Positions 33,628 to 41,898 of a stretch of 64,000 bases of DNA are shown piece by piece; position 1 is the first letter of the stretch, and every line of letters starts with the position of its first letter. The DNA is from Bacteroidota bacterium. Lineage in GTDB: Bacteria > Bacteroidota > Bacteroidia > Flavobacteriales > Flavobacteriaceae. Below the pieces are notes generated by a model. It had not been told where the DNA came from. It worked only from the letters and a program-made list of their open reading frames with translations, and ran no database searches. The position numbers and the translations under genes were made by a program. The stretch lies in contig JAEWHE010000009.1 in assembly GCA_023387965.1 (NCBI GenBank), forward strand, positions 208,931 through 272,930, given 5' to 3'.

Positions 33628-34137
33628 TTATTCGGCAGCGTCATTTGAAGTTTCTTCAGATGCTTTTGGAGCTTCAGCTTTTGGAGCCTCTTCAACCGCA
33701 GTCTCTTCAGATTTTTTAGCTTTTCCACCTCTACGGCTTTTCGCTTTTTTAACTTCTTTTTTACCACCGTTGTACAATTCGTTGAAGTCAACTAATTCAA
33801 TCATTGCCATATCAGCGTTATCTCCAAGACGGTTTCCTAACTTGATGATACGAGTGTATCCTCCAGGACGGTCTCCCACTTTAGCAGCTACATCTCTAAA
33901 AAGATCAGTAACAGCATATTTGTTTCTTAGGTATGAGAAAACGATACGACGGTTGTGAGTAGTATCTTCTTTTGATTTTGTAATCAATGGCTCAACAAAT
34001 TGTTTAAGCGCTTTAGCTTTAGCAACAGTAGTGTTAATACGTTTGTGCTCAATAAGTGAGCAAGCCATATTAGACAACATAGATTTTCTATGAGCTGACT
34101 GTCTGCTTAAGTGGTTGAATTTTTTTCCGTGTCTCAT
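33628..34137 (-). CDS. rplQ: Ribosomal protein L17 with long C-terminal tail
   Basis: Residues 1-120 are a standard bacterial L17 (MRHGKKFNHLSRQSAHRKSM), which binds 23S rRNA near the exit tunnel. Residues from about 124 to 169 form an extra tail, first Lys/Arg-rich and then Ala/Glu-rich and low in complexity, absent from the E. coli protein (127 aa). It is the last gene of the alpha part of the operon, 62 bp after rpoA, where a small TTGCT/AGCAA hairpin can form. Confidence 0.97.
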   Translation of the reverse strand: MRHGKKFNHLSRQSAHRKSMLSNMACSLIEHKRINTTVAKAKALKQFVEPLITKSKEDTTHNRRIVFSYLRNKYAVTDLFRDVAAKVGDRPGGYTRIIKLGNRLGDNADMAMIELVDFNELYNGGKKEVKKAKSRRGGKAKKSEETAVEEAPKAEAPKASEETSNDAAE

Positions 34138-34199
34138 GACGTGTTTTGTTTAACTTCATCTTGCTGCAATCCTCTTTGGAGAGCAAAATATGAAGCAAT

Positions 34200-35192
34200 T
34201 TATTCTTTATCTAATTTGTATTTTGATAGATCCATCCCGAAGTGTAGGTTTTTCACTGCTACTAACTCATCAAGTTCAGTAAGTGATTTTTTCCCGAAGT
34301 TACGGAACTTCATCAAATCGTTTTTGTTGAAAGATACTAAATCTCCGAGTGTATCAACTTCAGCCGCTTTTAAGCAATTTAGTGCTCTTACAGAAAGATC
34401 CATGTCAACAAGCTTAGTTTTAAGCAATTGTCTCATGTGTAACGATTCTTCGTCGTAAGATTCTGTTTGTGCAATTTCGTCAGCTTCAAGGGTAATTCTT
34501 TCGTCAGAGAAAAGCATGAAATGGTGGATTAGAACCTTTGCTGCTTCAGTTAGAGCATCTTTTGGATTGATTGAACCATCAGTTTTAATTTCAAAAACTA
34601 ATTTTTCATAATCTGTTTTTTGCTCAACGCGGAAGTTTTCGATTGCATATTTTACATTTTTTACCGGAGTAAAAATTGAGTCTGTAAAAATGGTTCCGAT
34701 CGCTGCATTTTGCTTTTTGTTCTCTTCAGCAGGAACGTATCCTCTTCCTTTCTCGATAGTTAACTCCATATTGATGTTAACTTTGCTGTCAAGATTACAA
34801 ATCACAAGTTCAGGGTTTAACACCTGGAAACCGGAGATGAATTTTTGGAAATCACCGGCTGTAATTTGGTCTTTACCAGAGATAGAGATTGAAACCGATT
34901 CGTTGTCGATATCTTCAATCTGACGCTTAAAACGTACTTGTTTAAGGTTGAGGATAATTTCGGTAACGTCTTCCACTACTCCTGGAATGGTAGAAAATTC
35001 GTGATCTACACCTTCGATACGAACAGATGTTATTGCATATCCTTCTAAAGCGGAAAGCAAGACTCTTCTAAGTGCATTACCAACAGTCAATCCGTAACCA
35101 GGTTCTAAAGGTCTGAATTCAAACTTACCTTCAAAATCGGTTGAATCGATCATGATAACTTTATCGGGCTTCTGAAAATTAAATATTGCCAT
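34200..35192 (-). CDS. rpoA: RNA polymerase alpha subunit
   Basis: The 330-aa protein dimerises to nucleate RNA polymerase assembly. The N-terminal domain shows GYGLTVGNALRRVLLSALEG and the C-terminal domain ends with LDLSVRAL-like DMDLSVRALNCLKAAEVDTL and FGKKSLTELDEL, the helix-hairpin-helix region that contacts UP elements and activators. Length is normal. It lies between rpsD (18 bp) and rplQ. Confidence 0.99.
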   Translation of the reverse strand: MAIFNFQKPDKVIMIDSTDFEGKFEFRPLEPGYGLTVGNALRRVLLSALEGYAITSVRIEGVDHEFSTIPGVVEDVTEIILNLKQVRFKRQIEDIDNESVSISISGKDQITAGDFQKFISGFQVLNPELVICNLDSKVNINMELTIEKGRGYVPAEENKKQNAAIGTIFTDSIFTPVKNVKYAIENFRVEQKTDYEKLVFEIKTDGSINPKDALTEAAKVLIHHFMLFSDERITLEADEIAQTESYDEESLHMRQLLKTKLVDMDLSVRALNCLKAAEVDTLGDLVSFNKNDLMKFRNFGKKSLTELDELVAVKNLHFGMDLSKYKLDKE

Positions 35193-35210
35193 ATGTTCGA
35201 CTACTGTCTA

Positions 35211-35816
35211 TTATTTGTTATACAACTCTACGATAAGTTGTTCTTTAATGTTTTCTGGGATTTGGATTCTTGCAGGAACAGAAACGAAAACTCCTTCTTT
35301 AAGGTCGTTGTTCCAAGTAATCCATTCGTAAACATGACTTGAATTAGATAAAGAACGTTCGATAGCATCTAAAGATTTAGATTTTTCACGAACCGCCACT
35401 TTGTCACCTGGCTTCAAGTGGTAAGAAGGGATGTTTACAACTTCTCCGTTTACGGTAATGTGTCTGTGACCTACGATTTGACGAGCAGCTCTTCTTGAAG
35501 AGGCGATACCCATTCTAAATACTACGTTATCTAATCTTGCTTCACAAAGTTGAAGTAAAACTTCACCGGTAACACCTTTAGTTGCAGATGCTTTTTCAAA
35601 AAGGTTTCTGAATTGTTTTTCTAAAATTCCGTAAGAATATTTAGCTTTTTGCTTTTCCATTAACTGAACAGCGTACTCAGATTTTTTACCTCTTTTTTTA
35701 GCCAAACCGTGTTGTCCGGGAGGGTAATTTCTTTTTTCGAAGGCTTTATCGTCTCCGAAGATCGCTTCACCAAATTTACGAGCGATTTTAGTTTTTGGAC
35801 CAGTATATCTTGCCAT
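35211..35816 (-). CDS. rpsD: Ribosomal protein S4
   Basis: The 201-aa primary 16S rRNA-binding protein carries the S4 RNA-binding domain (RLDNVVFRMGIASSRRAARQ, GHRHITVNG) in its middle. S4 is an autoregulator in several bacteria, and an 86-bp spacer with a two-part hairpin precedes this gene, so self-control is plausible here. The N-terminal Cys zinc knuckle of some S4 proteins is absent. Confidence 0.98.
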   Translation of the reverse strand: MARYTGPKTKIARKFGEAIFGDDKAFEKRNYPPGQHGLAKKRGKKSEYAVQLMEKQKAKYSYGILEKQFRNLFEKASATKGVTGEVLLQLCEARLDNVVFRMGIASSRRAARQIVGHRHITVNGEVVNIPSYHLKPGDKVAVREKSKSLDAIERSLSNSSHVYEWITWNNDLKEGVFVSVPARIQIPENIKEQLIVELYNK

Positions 35817-35830
35817 TTTAATTTAATTTT

Positions 35831-35882
35831 GGATAGAGACTATGAATTCAGGTCAAATCCTCCGATAGTCTAAAATCTATCC
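35831..35882 (-). promoter_or_regulatory. Candidate S4 leader hairpin upstream of rpsD
   Basis: On the minus strand GGATAG (35882-35877) pairs with CTATCC (35836-35831), and AGACTAT (35871-35865) with ATAGTCT (35843-35837), with a five-base bulge on one side. The loop contains CGGAGGATTTGACC. It ends 15 bp before the rpsD start. Confidence 0.6.
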
Positions 35883-35902
35883 TGTTATACTTGAAAAATT
35901 GA

Positions 35903-36286
35903 TTAAACTCTACGTCTTTTTGGAGGACGACATCCATTGTGTGGCATTGGAGTAACGTCAATGATTTCAGTTACTTCAATTCCTGAGTTGTGAACTGAAC
36001 GGATTGCAGACTCACGTCCGTTTCCTGGTCCTTTCACATACACTTTCACTTTTTTCAGTCCAGCTTCCAAAGCAACTTTTGCACAATCTTCTGCTGCCAT
36101 TTGAGCTGCATATGGAGTGTTCTTTTTAGAACCTCTAAAGCCCATTTTACCAGCTGAAGACCAAGAAATCACTTCTCCTTTTTTGTTTGTCAAAGAGATG
36201 ATGATGTTGTTAAAAGTTGAACTAATATGAGCTTCGCCAGTTGATTCAATTACAACTTTACGTTTTTTTGTATTCGCTTTAGCCAT
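35903..36286 (-). CDS. rpsK: Ribosomal protein S11
   Basis: The 127-aa protein of the 30S platform is full length. NNTIISLTN-like NNIIISLTNKKGEVISWSSA and the C-terminal DVTPMPHNGCRPPKRRRV are diagnostic. Its start is 8 bp after the rpsM stop. Confidence 0.98.
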   Translation of the reverse strand: MAKANTKKRKVVIESTGEAHISSTFNNIIISLTNKKGEVISWSSAGKMGFRGSKKNTPYAAQMAAEDCAKVALEAGLKKVKVYVKGPGNGRESAIRSVHNSGIEVTEIIDVTPMPHNGCRPPKRRRV

Positions 36287-36294
36287 ACTACTTA

Positions 36295-36669
36295 TTATTT
36301 AGTTGCTTTTTTCTTGTTGGCAACAGTTTTTCTTTTACCTTTTCTTGTTCTAGAGTTGTTTTTAGTTCTTTGTCCTCTTAATGGAAGACCAGATCTATGA
36401 CGGATTCCTCTGTAGCATCCGATATCCATTAAACGTTTAATGTTTAATGAGATTTCCGAACGAAGTTCTCCTTCAATCTTGAAGTAAGAAACGGCATCAC
36501 GGATGGCTCCGATTTCATCATCGTTCCATTCCTGAACTTTTTTGTCTTCGCTAACATTAGCTTTAGCCAAAATTTCACTAGCTCTGCTTTTACCAATTCC
36601 GAAGATATAAGTTAAAGCGATAACTCCTCTTTTGTTTTTCGGGATGTCTACCCCTGCAATTCTTGCCAT
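36295..36669 (-). CDS. rpsM: Ribosomal protein S13
   Basis: The 124-aa head protein contacts tRNA and forms bridge B1. The N-terminal ARIAGVDIPKNKRGVIALTY and the C-terminal SGLPLRGQRTKNNSRTRKG with its basic tail are intact. It directly follows rpmJ with 2 bp between. Confidence 0.98.
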   Translation of the reverse strand: MARIAGVDIPKNKRGVIALTYIFGIGKSRASEILAKANVSEDKKVQEWNDDEIGAIRDAVSYFKIEGELRSEISLNIKRLMDIGCYRGIRHRSGLPLRGQRTKNNSRTRKGKRKTVANKKKATK

Positions 36670-36671
36670 AA

Positions 36672-36788
36672 TTATCCTTGTCTTTGTTTAAATCTAGGAT
36701 TCTTTTTATTAATAACGTACAATCTTCCTTTTCTTCGTACGATAATGCACTCGGCACTTCTTTTTTTAACTGATGCTCTTACTTTCAT
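36672..36788 (-). CDS. rpmJ: Ribosomal protein L36
   Basis: A 38-aa protein reads MKVRASVKKRSAECIIVRRK and ends NPRFKQRQG. The usual zinc ligands (CxxC-x12-CxxxxH) are mostly absent; a single Cys remains at position 14, so this is a C-minus, zinc-independent type. It sits between infA and rpsM, as in other spc/alpha operons. It is easy to miss because of its size. Confidence 0.97.
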   Translation of the reverse strand: MKVRASVKKRSAECIIVRRKGRLYVINKKNPRFKQRQG

Positions 36789-36798
36789 TTTAATAGCT

Positions 36799-37014
36799 TT
36801 AGTATCTATACGTAATTCTTGCTTTTGACAAATCGTAAGGGCTCATTTCTAGTTTCACTTTATCGCCAGGCAATAATTTGATGTAGTGCATACGCATTTT
36901 TCCAGAAATGTGAGCGATTACAATATGTCCATTTTCTAATTCTACACGGAACATCGCATTTGACAATGCTTCGATGATGGATCCGTCTTGTTCTATTGCT
37001 GATTGCTTTGCCAT
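36799..37014 (-). CDS. infA: Translation initiation factor IF-1
   Basis: The 71-aa OB-fold protein occupies the ribosomal A site during initiation. AMFRVELENGHIVIAHISGK and the KMRMHYIKLLPGDKV core match the family. It lies between secY and rpmJ, the Gram-positive-like position, with 5 bp to secY. Confidence 0.98.
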   Translation of the reverse strand: MAKQSAIEQDGSIIEALSNAMFRVELENGHIVIAHISGKMRMHYIKLLPGDKVKLEMSPYDLSKARITYRY

Positions 37015-37019
37015 AAAAA

Positions 37020-38372
37020 TTAAGCTACTGCTTTTCTATTTTTACCACTTTTCATCAAACCATCGTAATGCTTGTTCAACAAATACGAATTAATTTGCTG
37101 AATAGTATCACTTGCAACTCCAACCATAATCAATAACGAGGTACCTCCATAAAATAAAGCCCATGATGGTTGAACATCCAGAACACTTACAACAATTGCT
37201 GGGAACACAGCGATTAATGCAAGAAATAATGATCCTGGGAATGTGATCAACGACATGATTTTATCCAAGAAGTCAGATGTTTCAGCTCCAGGTCTAATTC
37301 CAGGAATGAAACCACCACTTCTTTTTAAATCGTCGGCCATTTTATTTGTAGGTACTGTAATTGCGGTGTAAAAGTACGTAAAAACAATGATTAATAATGC
37401 AAAAACTAAGTTATACTGCCATCCGAAAATATTTTGGAAAGCTGTACTGATAGAAGTTGCAGTTTCTGAACTTGAAAGACCCGCTAATGCTGCCGGAATA
37501 AACATAATTGCTTGCGCAAAAATGATCGGCATAACTCCCGAAGCGTTAAGCTTCAAAGGAATCCATTGTCTGTTTCCTGCCTGTTCAAACTCGCCCGAAG
37601 CAGTTCTTCTTGCATATTGCACAGGAATTTTCCTAACTGCCATTACAAGTAAAACACACGCTACAATTACGAGTAACCATATAATTACTTCAAAAACCAA
37701 TAACATTGGACCTCCATTATTGTTTGTTACTCTGGTAGAAAATTCTTGGATGAATGCTTGTGGCATTCTCGCAATGATTCCCACCATAATCAATAATGAA
37801 ATTCCGTTACCGATACCTTTATCTGTGATTTTTTCTCCTAACCACATTGCAAAGATTGTACCTGTTACCAAAATGATAACTGACAAAAACTGGAATGCGA
37901 ACGGAGAAACCAATCCTGGGTTTACATTTGCTAAAAATGCATCACCAGGTAAAGTTCTGTAAAGATTAAAGATATATCCCGGAGCTTGTACCAATGTAAT
38001 TAAAATGGTAAGCCAACGGGTAATTTGGTTCATTTTCTTTCTTCCGCTCTCGCCATCTTTTTGTAGTTTTTGTAGATAAGGTACAGCAATACCCATCAAC
38101 TGAACAACAATAGAGGCAGAAATGTAAGGCATAATACCCAATGCAAATACAGATGCTTGCGAAAACGCACCACCTGTAAATACATCGATTAACCATCCGA
38201 TCCCTTCTTTAGTTTGATCAGTAAGTCCATTTAATTTTGTCGCATCAATACCAGGAAGTGTCACTTGAGCACCAAAACGGTACACTAACAACAAACCTAA
38301 GGTTACTAAAATTTTATTTTTTAGTTCCTCAATTTTCCAAACATTGGCAAGCGATTCAAAAAATTTCTTCAT
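37020..38372 (-). CDS. secY: Preprotein translocase subunit SecY
   Basis: The 450-aa channel protein has ten membrane helices. GLLLVYRFGAQVTLPGIDAT, the plug region, and YARRTASGEFEQAGNRQWIP with the cytoplasmic loop that binds SecA and the ribosome are intact. Together with SecE and SecG, which are elsewhere, it exports unfolded proteins, including the T9SS and lipoprotein cargo seen in this window. It starts 18 bp after rplO. Confidence 0.99.
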   Translation of the reverse strand: MKKFFESLANVWKIEELKNKILVTLGLLLVYRFGAQVTLPGIDATKLNGLTDQTKEGIGWLIDVFTGGAFSQASVFALGIMPYISASIVVQLMGIAVPYLQKLQKDGESGRKKMNQITRWLTILITLVQAPGYIFNLYRTLPGDAFLANVNPGLVSPFAFQFLSVIILVTGTIFAMWLGEKITDKGIGNGISLLIMVGIIARMPQAFIQEFSTRVTNNNGGPMLLVFEVIIWLLVIVACVLLVMAVRKIPVQYARRTASGEFEQAGNRQWIPLKLNASGVMPIIFAQAIMFIPAALAGLSSSETATSISTAFQNIFGWQYNLVFALLIIVFTYFYTAITVPTNKMADDLKRSGGFIPGIRPGAETSDFLDKIMSLITFPGSLFLALIAVFPAIVVSVLDVQPSWALFYGGTSLLIMVGVASDTIQQINSYLLNKHYDGLMKSGKNRKAVA

Positions 38373-38390
38373 CTTACTTTTAGGGGATTA

Positions 38391-38846
38391 TTATAAAGTT
38401 ACTGCTTCACCACCAGCTGCTTCGATAGCTGCTTTTGCGGATGCTGTAAATTTATGTGCTGTTACCTTTAATTTTGCTTTAAGTTCTCCTCTACCCAAGA
38501 TCTTAACGATTTCGTTTTTAGTTGCCAAACGAGTAGCTACGAATACAGACATATCAACTGTGTTGTCTGTAACGATACCGTTGTCAACTAGAGCTTGAAG
38601 CGTATCAAGGTTTACTCCTTCGTATTCTTTACGATTGATATTTTTAAAACCAAATTTAGGCACACGTCTTTGAAGTGGCATTTGACCTCCTTCAAAACCA
38701 ATCTTTTTAGAATAACCAGAACGAGATTTAGCTCCTTTGTGTCCTCTTGCGGAAGTACCACCTTTTCCAGAACCTTCTCCTCTACCTACTCTCTTATTTT
38801 GGTTGTGTGTTGAGCCTTCAGCTGGCTGCAAGTTACTTAAGTTCAT
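38391..38846 (-). CDS. rplO: Ribosomal protein L15
   Basis: The 151-aa late-assembly 50S protein starts MNLSNLQPAEGS and has the glycine-rich RVGRGEGSGKGGTSARGHKG loop and a C-terminal KFTASAKAAIEAAGG typical of L15. The gene is 14 bp after rpmD. Confidence 0.98.
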   Translation of the reverse strand: MNLSNLQPAEGSTHNQNKRVGRGEGSGKGGTSARGHKGAKSRSGYSKKIGFEGGQMPLQRRVPKFGFKNINRKEYEGVNLDTLQALVDNGIVTDNTVDMSVFVATRLATKNEIVKILGRGELKAKLKVTAHKFTASAKAAIEAAGGEAVTL

Positions 38847-38860
38847 AACTAATAAGATTG

Positions 38861-39043
38861 TTATTTAGCTTCTTCTACAGAAACTAAGTGTTTTACTTTG
38901 TTTATCATCCCAAGGATTGCAGGATTTGATTCATGCTCCACAACCTGTCCTAGTTTGCGAAGACCTAAAGCTTCAAGACCTCTTTTTTGTGTTAGAGGGC
39001 AATTGATTTTGCTTTTTACTTGTTTTACTAATAGTTTTGCCAT
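38861..39043 (-). CDS. rpmD: Ribosomal protein L30
   Basis: The 60-aa short bacterial L30 reads LLVKQVKSKINCPLTQKRGL, followed by EALGLRKLGQVVEH. It is full length, between rpsE and rplO. Confidence 0.97.
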   Translation of the reverse strand: MAKLLVKQVKSKINCPLTQKRGLEALGLRKLGQVVEHESNPAILGMINKVKHLVSVEEAK

Positions 39044-39055
39044 GATTTTCCTGAA

Positions 39056-39580
39056 TTAACCTTTAAATACTTTTTCTAAAGATACTCCTCTTTGTTTTGC
39101 AACAGTATAAGCACTTCTCATTTGCAATAATGCATCAAAAGTAGCTTTTACCACGTTGTGAGGGTTTGATGATCCTTGAGATTTAGACAATACGTCGTGA
39201 ATTCCAACAGACTCTAAAACCGAACGTACAGCACCACCGGCAATTACTCCGGTACCGTGAGAAGCTGGCATTAAAAATACGCGAGCTCCACCGAATTTAC
39301 CTTTTTGTTCGTGAGGTACTGATTGACCACTTAATGGAATTCTCACAAGGTTTTTCTTAGCATCTTCCACTGCTTTCGCAATTGCTTCAGAAACGTCTTT
39401 TGATTTCCCAAGTCCGTGTCCAACTACACCATTCTCGTCACCTACTACAACAATAGCAGAAAAACCGAAAGCTCTACCACCTTTTGTAACTTTAGTTACA
39501 CGGTTTACACTTACCAAACGATCTTTTAATTCAAGACCACTAGGTTTTACTAGTTCTACGTTTTTGTATTTATGATACAT
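39056..39580 (-). CDS. rpsE: Ribosomal protein S5
   Basis: The 174-aa protein helps decode and unwind mRNA at the entry site. The double-stranded RNA-binding domain (RLVSVNRVTKVTKGGRAFGF) and the S5 C-terminal domain (RVFLMPASHGTGVIAGGAVR) are present. The loop that harbours spectinomycin-resistance mutations looks unaltered as far as can be judged by eye. Confidence 0.98.
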   Translation of the reverse strand: MYHKYKNVELVKPSGLELKDRLVSVNRVTKVTKGGRAFGFSAIVVVGDENGVVGHGLGKSKDVSEAIAKAVEDAKKNLVRIPLSGQSVPHEQKGKFGGARVFLMPASHGTGVIAGGAVRSVLESVGIHDVLSKSQGSSNPHNVVKATFDALLQMRSAYTVAKQRGVSLEKVFKG

Positions 39581-39586
39581 AATTTC

Positions 39587-39940
39587 TTAGAATTTAAGTC
39601 CGGCTGCGCGAGCGCCTTCTGCTAATGATTTAATACGTCCGTGGTATAAATATCCACCTCTGTCGAAATTTACAGTTTCAATACCAGCTTTTAATGCTTT
39701 TTCAGCTACCAATTTTCCAACTGCTGCTGCAACTTCTACATTAGTTCCTTTAGTATCTACTCCTTTTTCTCTTGATGAAGCAGCTAATAAAGTTACTCCA
39801 TTTACGTCATCTATGATTTGAGCATAGATTTCTTTATTACTTCTAAAAACAGAAAGTCTTGGTTTTGTAGCAGTTCCGCTTACAATTTTTCTAATTCTGA
39901 ATTTAATTCTTTGTCTTCTTTCAGATTTTGTTAATGACAT
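39587..39940 (-). CDS. rplR: Ribosomal protein L18
   Basis: The 117-aa 5S rRNA-binding protein has RRQRIKFRIRKIVSGTATKP and the conserved end FDRGGYLYHGRIKSLAEGAR. Its stop is 6 bp before the rpsE start. Confidence 0.98.
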   Translation of the reverse strand: MSLTKSERRQRIKFRIRKIVSGTATKPRLSVFRSNKEIYAQIIDDVNGVTLLAASSREKGVDTKGTNVEVAAAVGKLVAEKALKAGIETVNFDRGGYLYHGRIKSLAEGARAAGLKF

Positions 39941-39953
39941 GATCTTTTAATTT

Positions 39954-40496
39954 TTAAGCTGATTTACCTGCTTTTCTTCTTAATACTTCACCAACAAATT
40001 TAACTCCTTTTCCTTTGTAAGGCTCTGGTTTGCGGAAACTTCTGATTTTCGCAGCTACAGCTCCTAACAATTGTTTGTCGTGAGAAGTTAATTTTACAAT
40101 TGGATTTTTACCTTTTTCTGAAACTGTCTCAAGTTTTACCTCTGGCGCAATATCTAAAACAATATTGTGAGAGAATCCAAGAGCAAGATCCAATTTTTGT
40201 CCTTGGTTTGAAGCTCTGTAACCTACTCCAACCAATTCCAACTCTTTAGTGAAGCCTTCAGAAACACCAGCAATCATATTATTGATCAATGCTCTGTATA
40301 GACCGTGTTTTGCTCTTTCGTCTTTTTGATCAGAAGATCTTTCAACCTGAACCTGACCTTCTTCTACTTTCACGGATACGTTATCGAATTCCTGAGAAAG
40401 CTGTCCTAATTTTCCTTTTACTGTAACCAAGTTGTCAGCAACTTCAACAGTTACTCCAGCCGGGACTACAATTGGATTTTTTCCTATTCTTGACAT
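39954..40496 (-). CDS. rplF: Ribosomal protein L6
   Basis: The 180-aa protein has two L6 domains; it lies near the sarcin-ricin loop and factor-binding site. SRIGKNPIVVPAGVTVEV starts it and PEPYKGKGVKFVGEVLRRKA ends it, as in the family. The gene follows rpsH by 15 bp. Confidence 0.98.
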   Translation of the reverse strand: MSRIGKNPIVVPAGVTVEVADNLVTVKGKLGQLSQEFDNVSVKVEEGQVQVERSSDQKDERAKHGLYRALINNMIAGVSEGFTKELELVGVGYRASNQGQKLDLALGFSHNIVLDIAPEVKLETVSEKGKNPIVKLTSHDKQLLGAVAAKIRSFRKPEPYKGKGVKFVGEVLRRKAGKSA

Positions 40497-40511
40497 CGTT
40501 AAGTTCTTTTT

Positions 40512-40910
40512 TTAGTATACGTAACAAATTACTTCTCCTCCAACATTCAATTGTTTTGCTTGCTTCCCGGTCATCAAACCTTTTGAAGTTGAAACAATTG
40601 CAATTCCCAATCCGTTAAGGATTCTTGGAAGTTTTGTAGCACCTGCATACTTACGTAAACCTGGTTTACTAATTCTTTGGATATCTTTGATAACTGCTTC
40701 TTTAGTATCTTTATCATACTTCAAAGCGATTTTGATAGAACCTTGAACAGTGTTCTCTTCAAATTTGTAGCTCAAGATATAACCTTGATCAAATAAAATC
40801 TTTGTGATTTCTTTTTTAAGATTAGAAGCAGGAATTTCAACCACTTTGTGCTTTGCAGCCACAGCGTTTCTAACTCTTGTCAAATAATCCGCAATAGGAT
40901 CTGTGTACAT
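40512..40910 (-). CDS. rpsH: Ribosomal protein S8
   Basis: The 132-aa 16S central-domain binder starts TDPIADYLTRVRNAVAAKHK and ends STSKGLMTGKQAKQLNVGGE, then VICYVY. In E. coli S8 represses the spc operon through an mRNA mimic near rplE. Here the only large spacer (161 bp) lies just before this gene and holds a perfect 11-bp inverted repeat, a possible site for such control. Confidence 0.98.
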   Translation of the reverse strand: MYTDPIADYLTRVRNAVAAKHKVVEIPASNLKKEITKILFDQGYILSYKFEENTVQGSIKIALKYDKDTKEAVIKDIQRISKPGLRKYAGATKLPRILNGLGIAIVSTSKGLMTGKQAKQLNVGGEVICYVY

Positions 40911-40990
40911 ATAATTAAATTTGCGGTTTTGGTTTTCGTCCCGGACTTTCCGGTAGAACCTGAAACCATTAAACTCTTATTTATTAATCA

Positions 40991-41042
40991 ATAGATAGTT
41001 GCCAGTTCGCGGCAAAAATCCGGCAAACTTACAACTATCTAT
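40991..41042 (-). promoter_or_regulatory. Inverted repeat in the rpsN-rpsH spacer
   Basis: ATAGATAGTTG (40991-41001) and CAACTATCTAT (41032-41042) are exact inverse copies around a 30-base GC-richer loop. No T-run follows on the minus strand, so it is not a terminator. The 161-bp gap is by far the largest in this part of the operon. Confidence 0.55.
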
Positions 41043-41071
41043 CGAAATAACAAAACTTGTTTTTATTTTTC

Positions 41072-41341
41072 TTACCAACTGGCTTTTTTCACACCTGGAA
41101 TTAATCCGTTATTAGCCATTTCACGGAATGTTACACGTGAAATTCCAAATTGACGCATATATCCTCTTGGGCGACCTGTTAGTTTGCAACGGTTGTGAAG
41201 ACGAACCGGAGAAGCATTTTTTGGTAATTTTTGAAGACCTTCATAATCTCCAGCTTCTAAAAGAGCTTTTCTTTTTTCAGCATATTTTGCTACCGTTTTT
41301 TCTCTTTTCACCTCACGGGCTTTCATTGATTCTTTAGCCAT
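41072..41341 (-). CDS. rpsN: Ribosomal protein S14 (zinc-independent form)
   Basis: The 89-aa protein is the longer S14 without the two CxxC zinc pairs; only one Cys occurs, in NRCKLTGRPRGYMRQF. The C-terminus GISRVTFREMANNGLIPGVK is diagnostic. It is 3 bp from rplE. Confidence 0.97.
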   Translation of the reverse strand: MAKESMKAREVKREKTVAKYAEKRKALLEAGDYEGLQKLPKNASPVRLHNRCKLTGRPRGYMRQFGISRVTFREMANNGLIPGVKKASW

Positions 41342-41344
41342 GTC

Positions 41345-41896
41345 TTAATTCTTTTTAAAAGGTAATCCTAGTTCTGCTAATAATGATTTAGCCTCTTTAT
41401 CTGTTTTTGCAGAAGTTACGAAAGTAATATCCATACCTGAGATTTTGTTTACTTTGTCAATATCAATTTCTGGGAAAATGATTTGTTCAGTAACTCCAAG
41501 GTTGTAGTTTCCTCTTCCGTCAAAACCAGTAGCTTTAATTCCACCGAAATCTCTTACACGTGGAAGTGAAGACGTGATTAATCTGTCAAGAAATTCGTAC
41601 ATTCTTTCACCACGAAGTGTTACTTTAGCTCCAATTGGCATTCCTTTTCTCAATTTGAAAGACGCAACGTCTTTTTTAGAGATTGTAGAAACTGCTTTTT
41701 GCCCAGTGATCTTTGTCAACTCATCAACAGCATAGTCAATAAGTTTTTTGTCAGATACTGCAGCTCCAACTCCACGGCTTAAAACGATTTTCTCCAATTT
41801 TGGAACTTGCATTACGTTTTTGTAACCGAATTCTTCTTTAAGAGCAGAGACTACTCTGTCTTTATATTCTTGTTTTAGTCTAGGTGTATAAGCCAT
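41345..41896 (-). CDS. rplE: Ribosomal protein L5
   Basis: The 183-aa 5S rRNA-binding protein contacts P-site tRNA. KLEKIVLSRGVGAAVSDKKL and DRGMDITF-like SGMDITFVTSAKTDKEAKSL are family signatures. The ATG at 41896 is chosen; a GTG one codon upstream at 41899 would overlap the rplX stop. Confidence 0.98.
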   Translation of the reverse strand: MAYTPRLKQEYKDRVVSALKEEFGYKNVMQVPKLEKIVLSRGVGAAVSDKKLIDYAVDELTKITGQKAVSTISKKDVASFKLRKGMPIGAKVTLRGERMYEFLDRLITSSLPRVRDFGGIKATGFDGRGNYNLGVTEQIIFPEIDIDKVNKISGMDITFVTSAKTDKEAKSLLAELGLPFKKN

Positions 41897-41898
41897 CA

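Noticed and set aside
37387..37962. Plus-strand open frame of 191 codons inside secY
   Set aside because: It is the antisense shadow of SecY membrane helices; secY is unambiguous.
40991..41042. Intrinsic terminator between rpsN and rpsH
   Set aside because: No T-run follows the stem on the transcribed strand and essential operon genes lie downstream.
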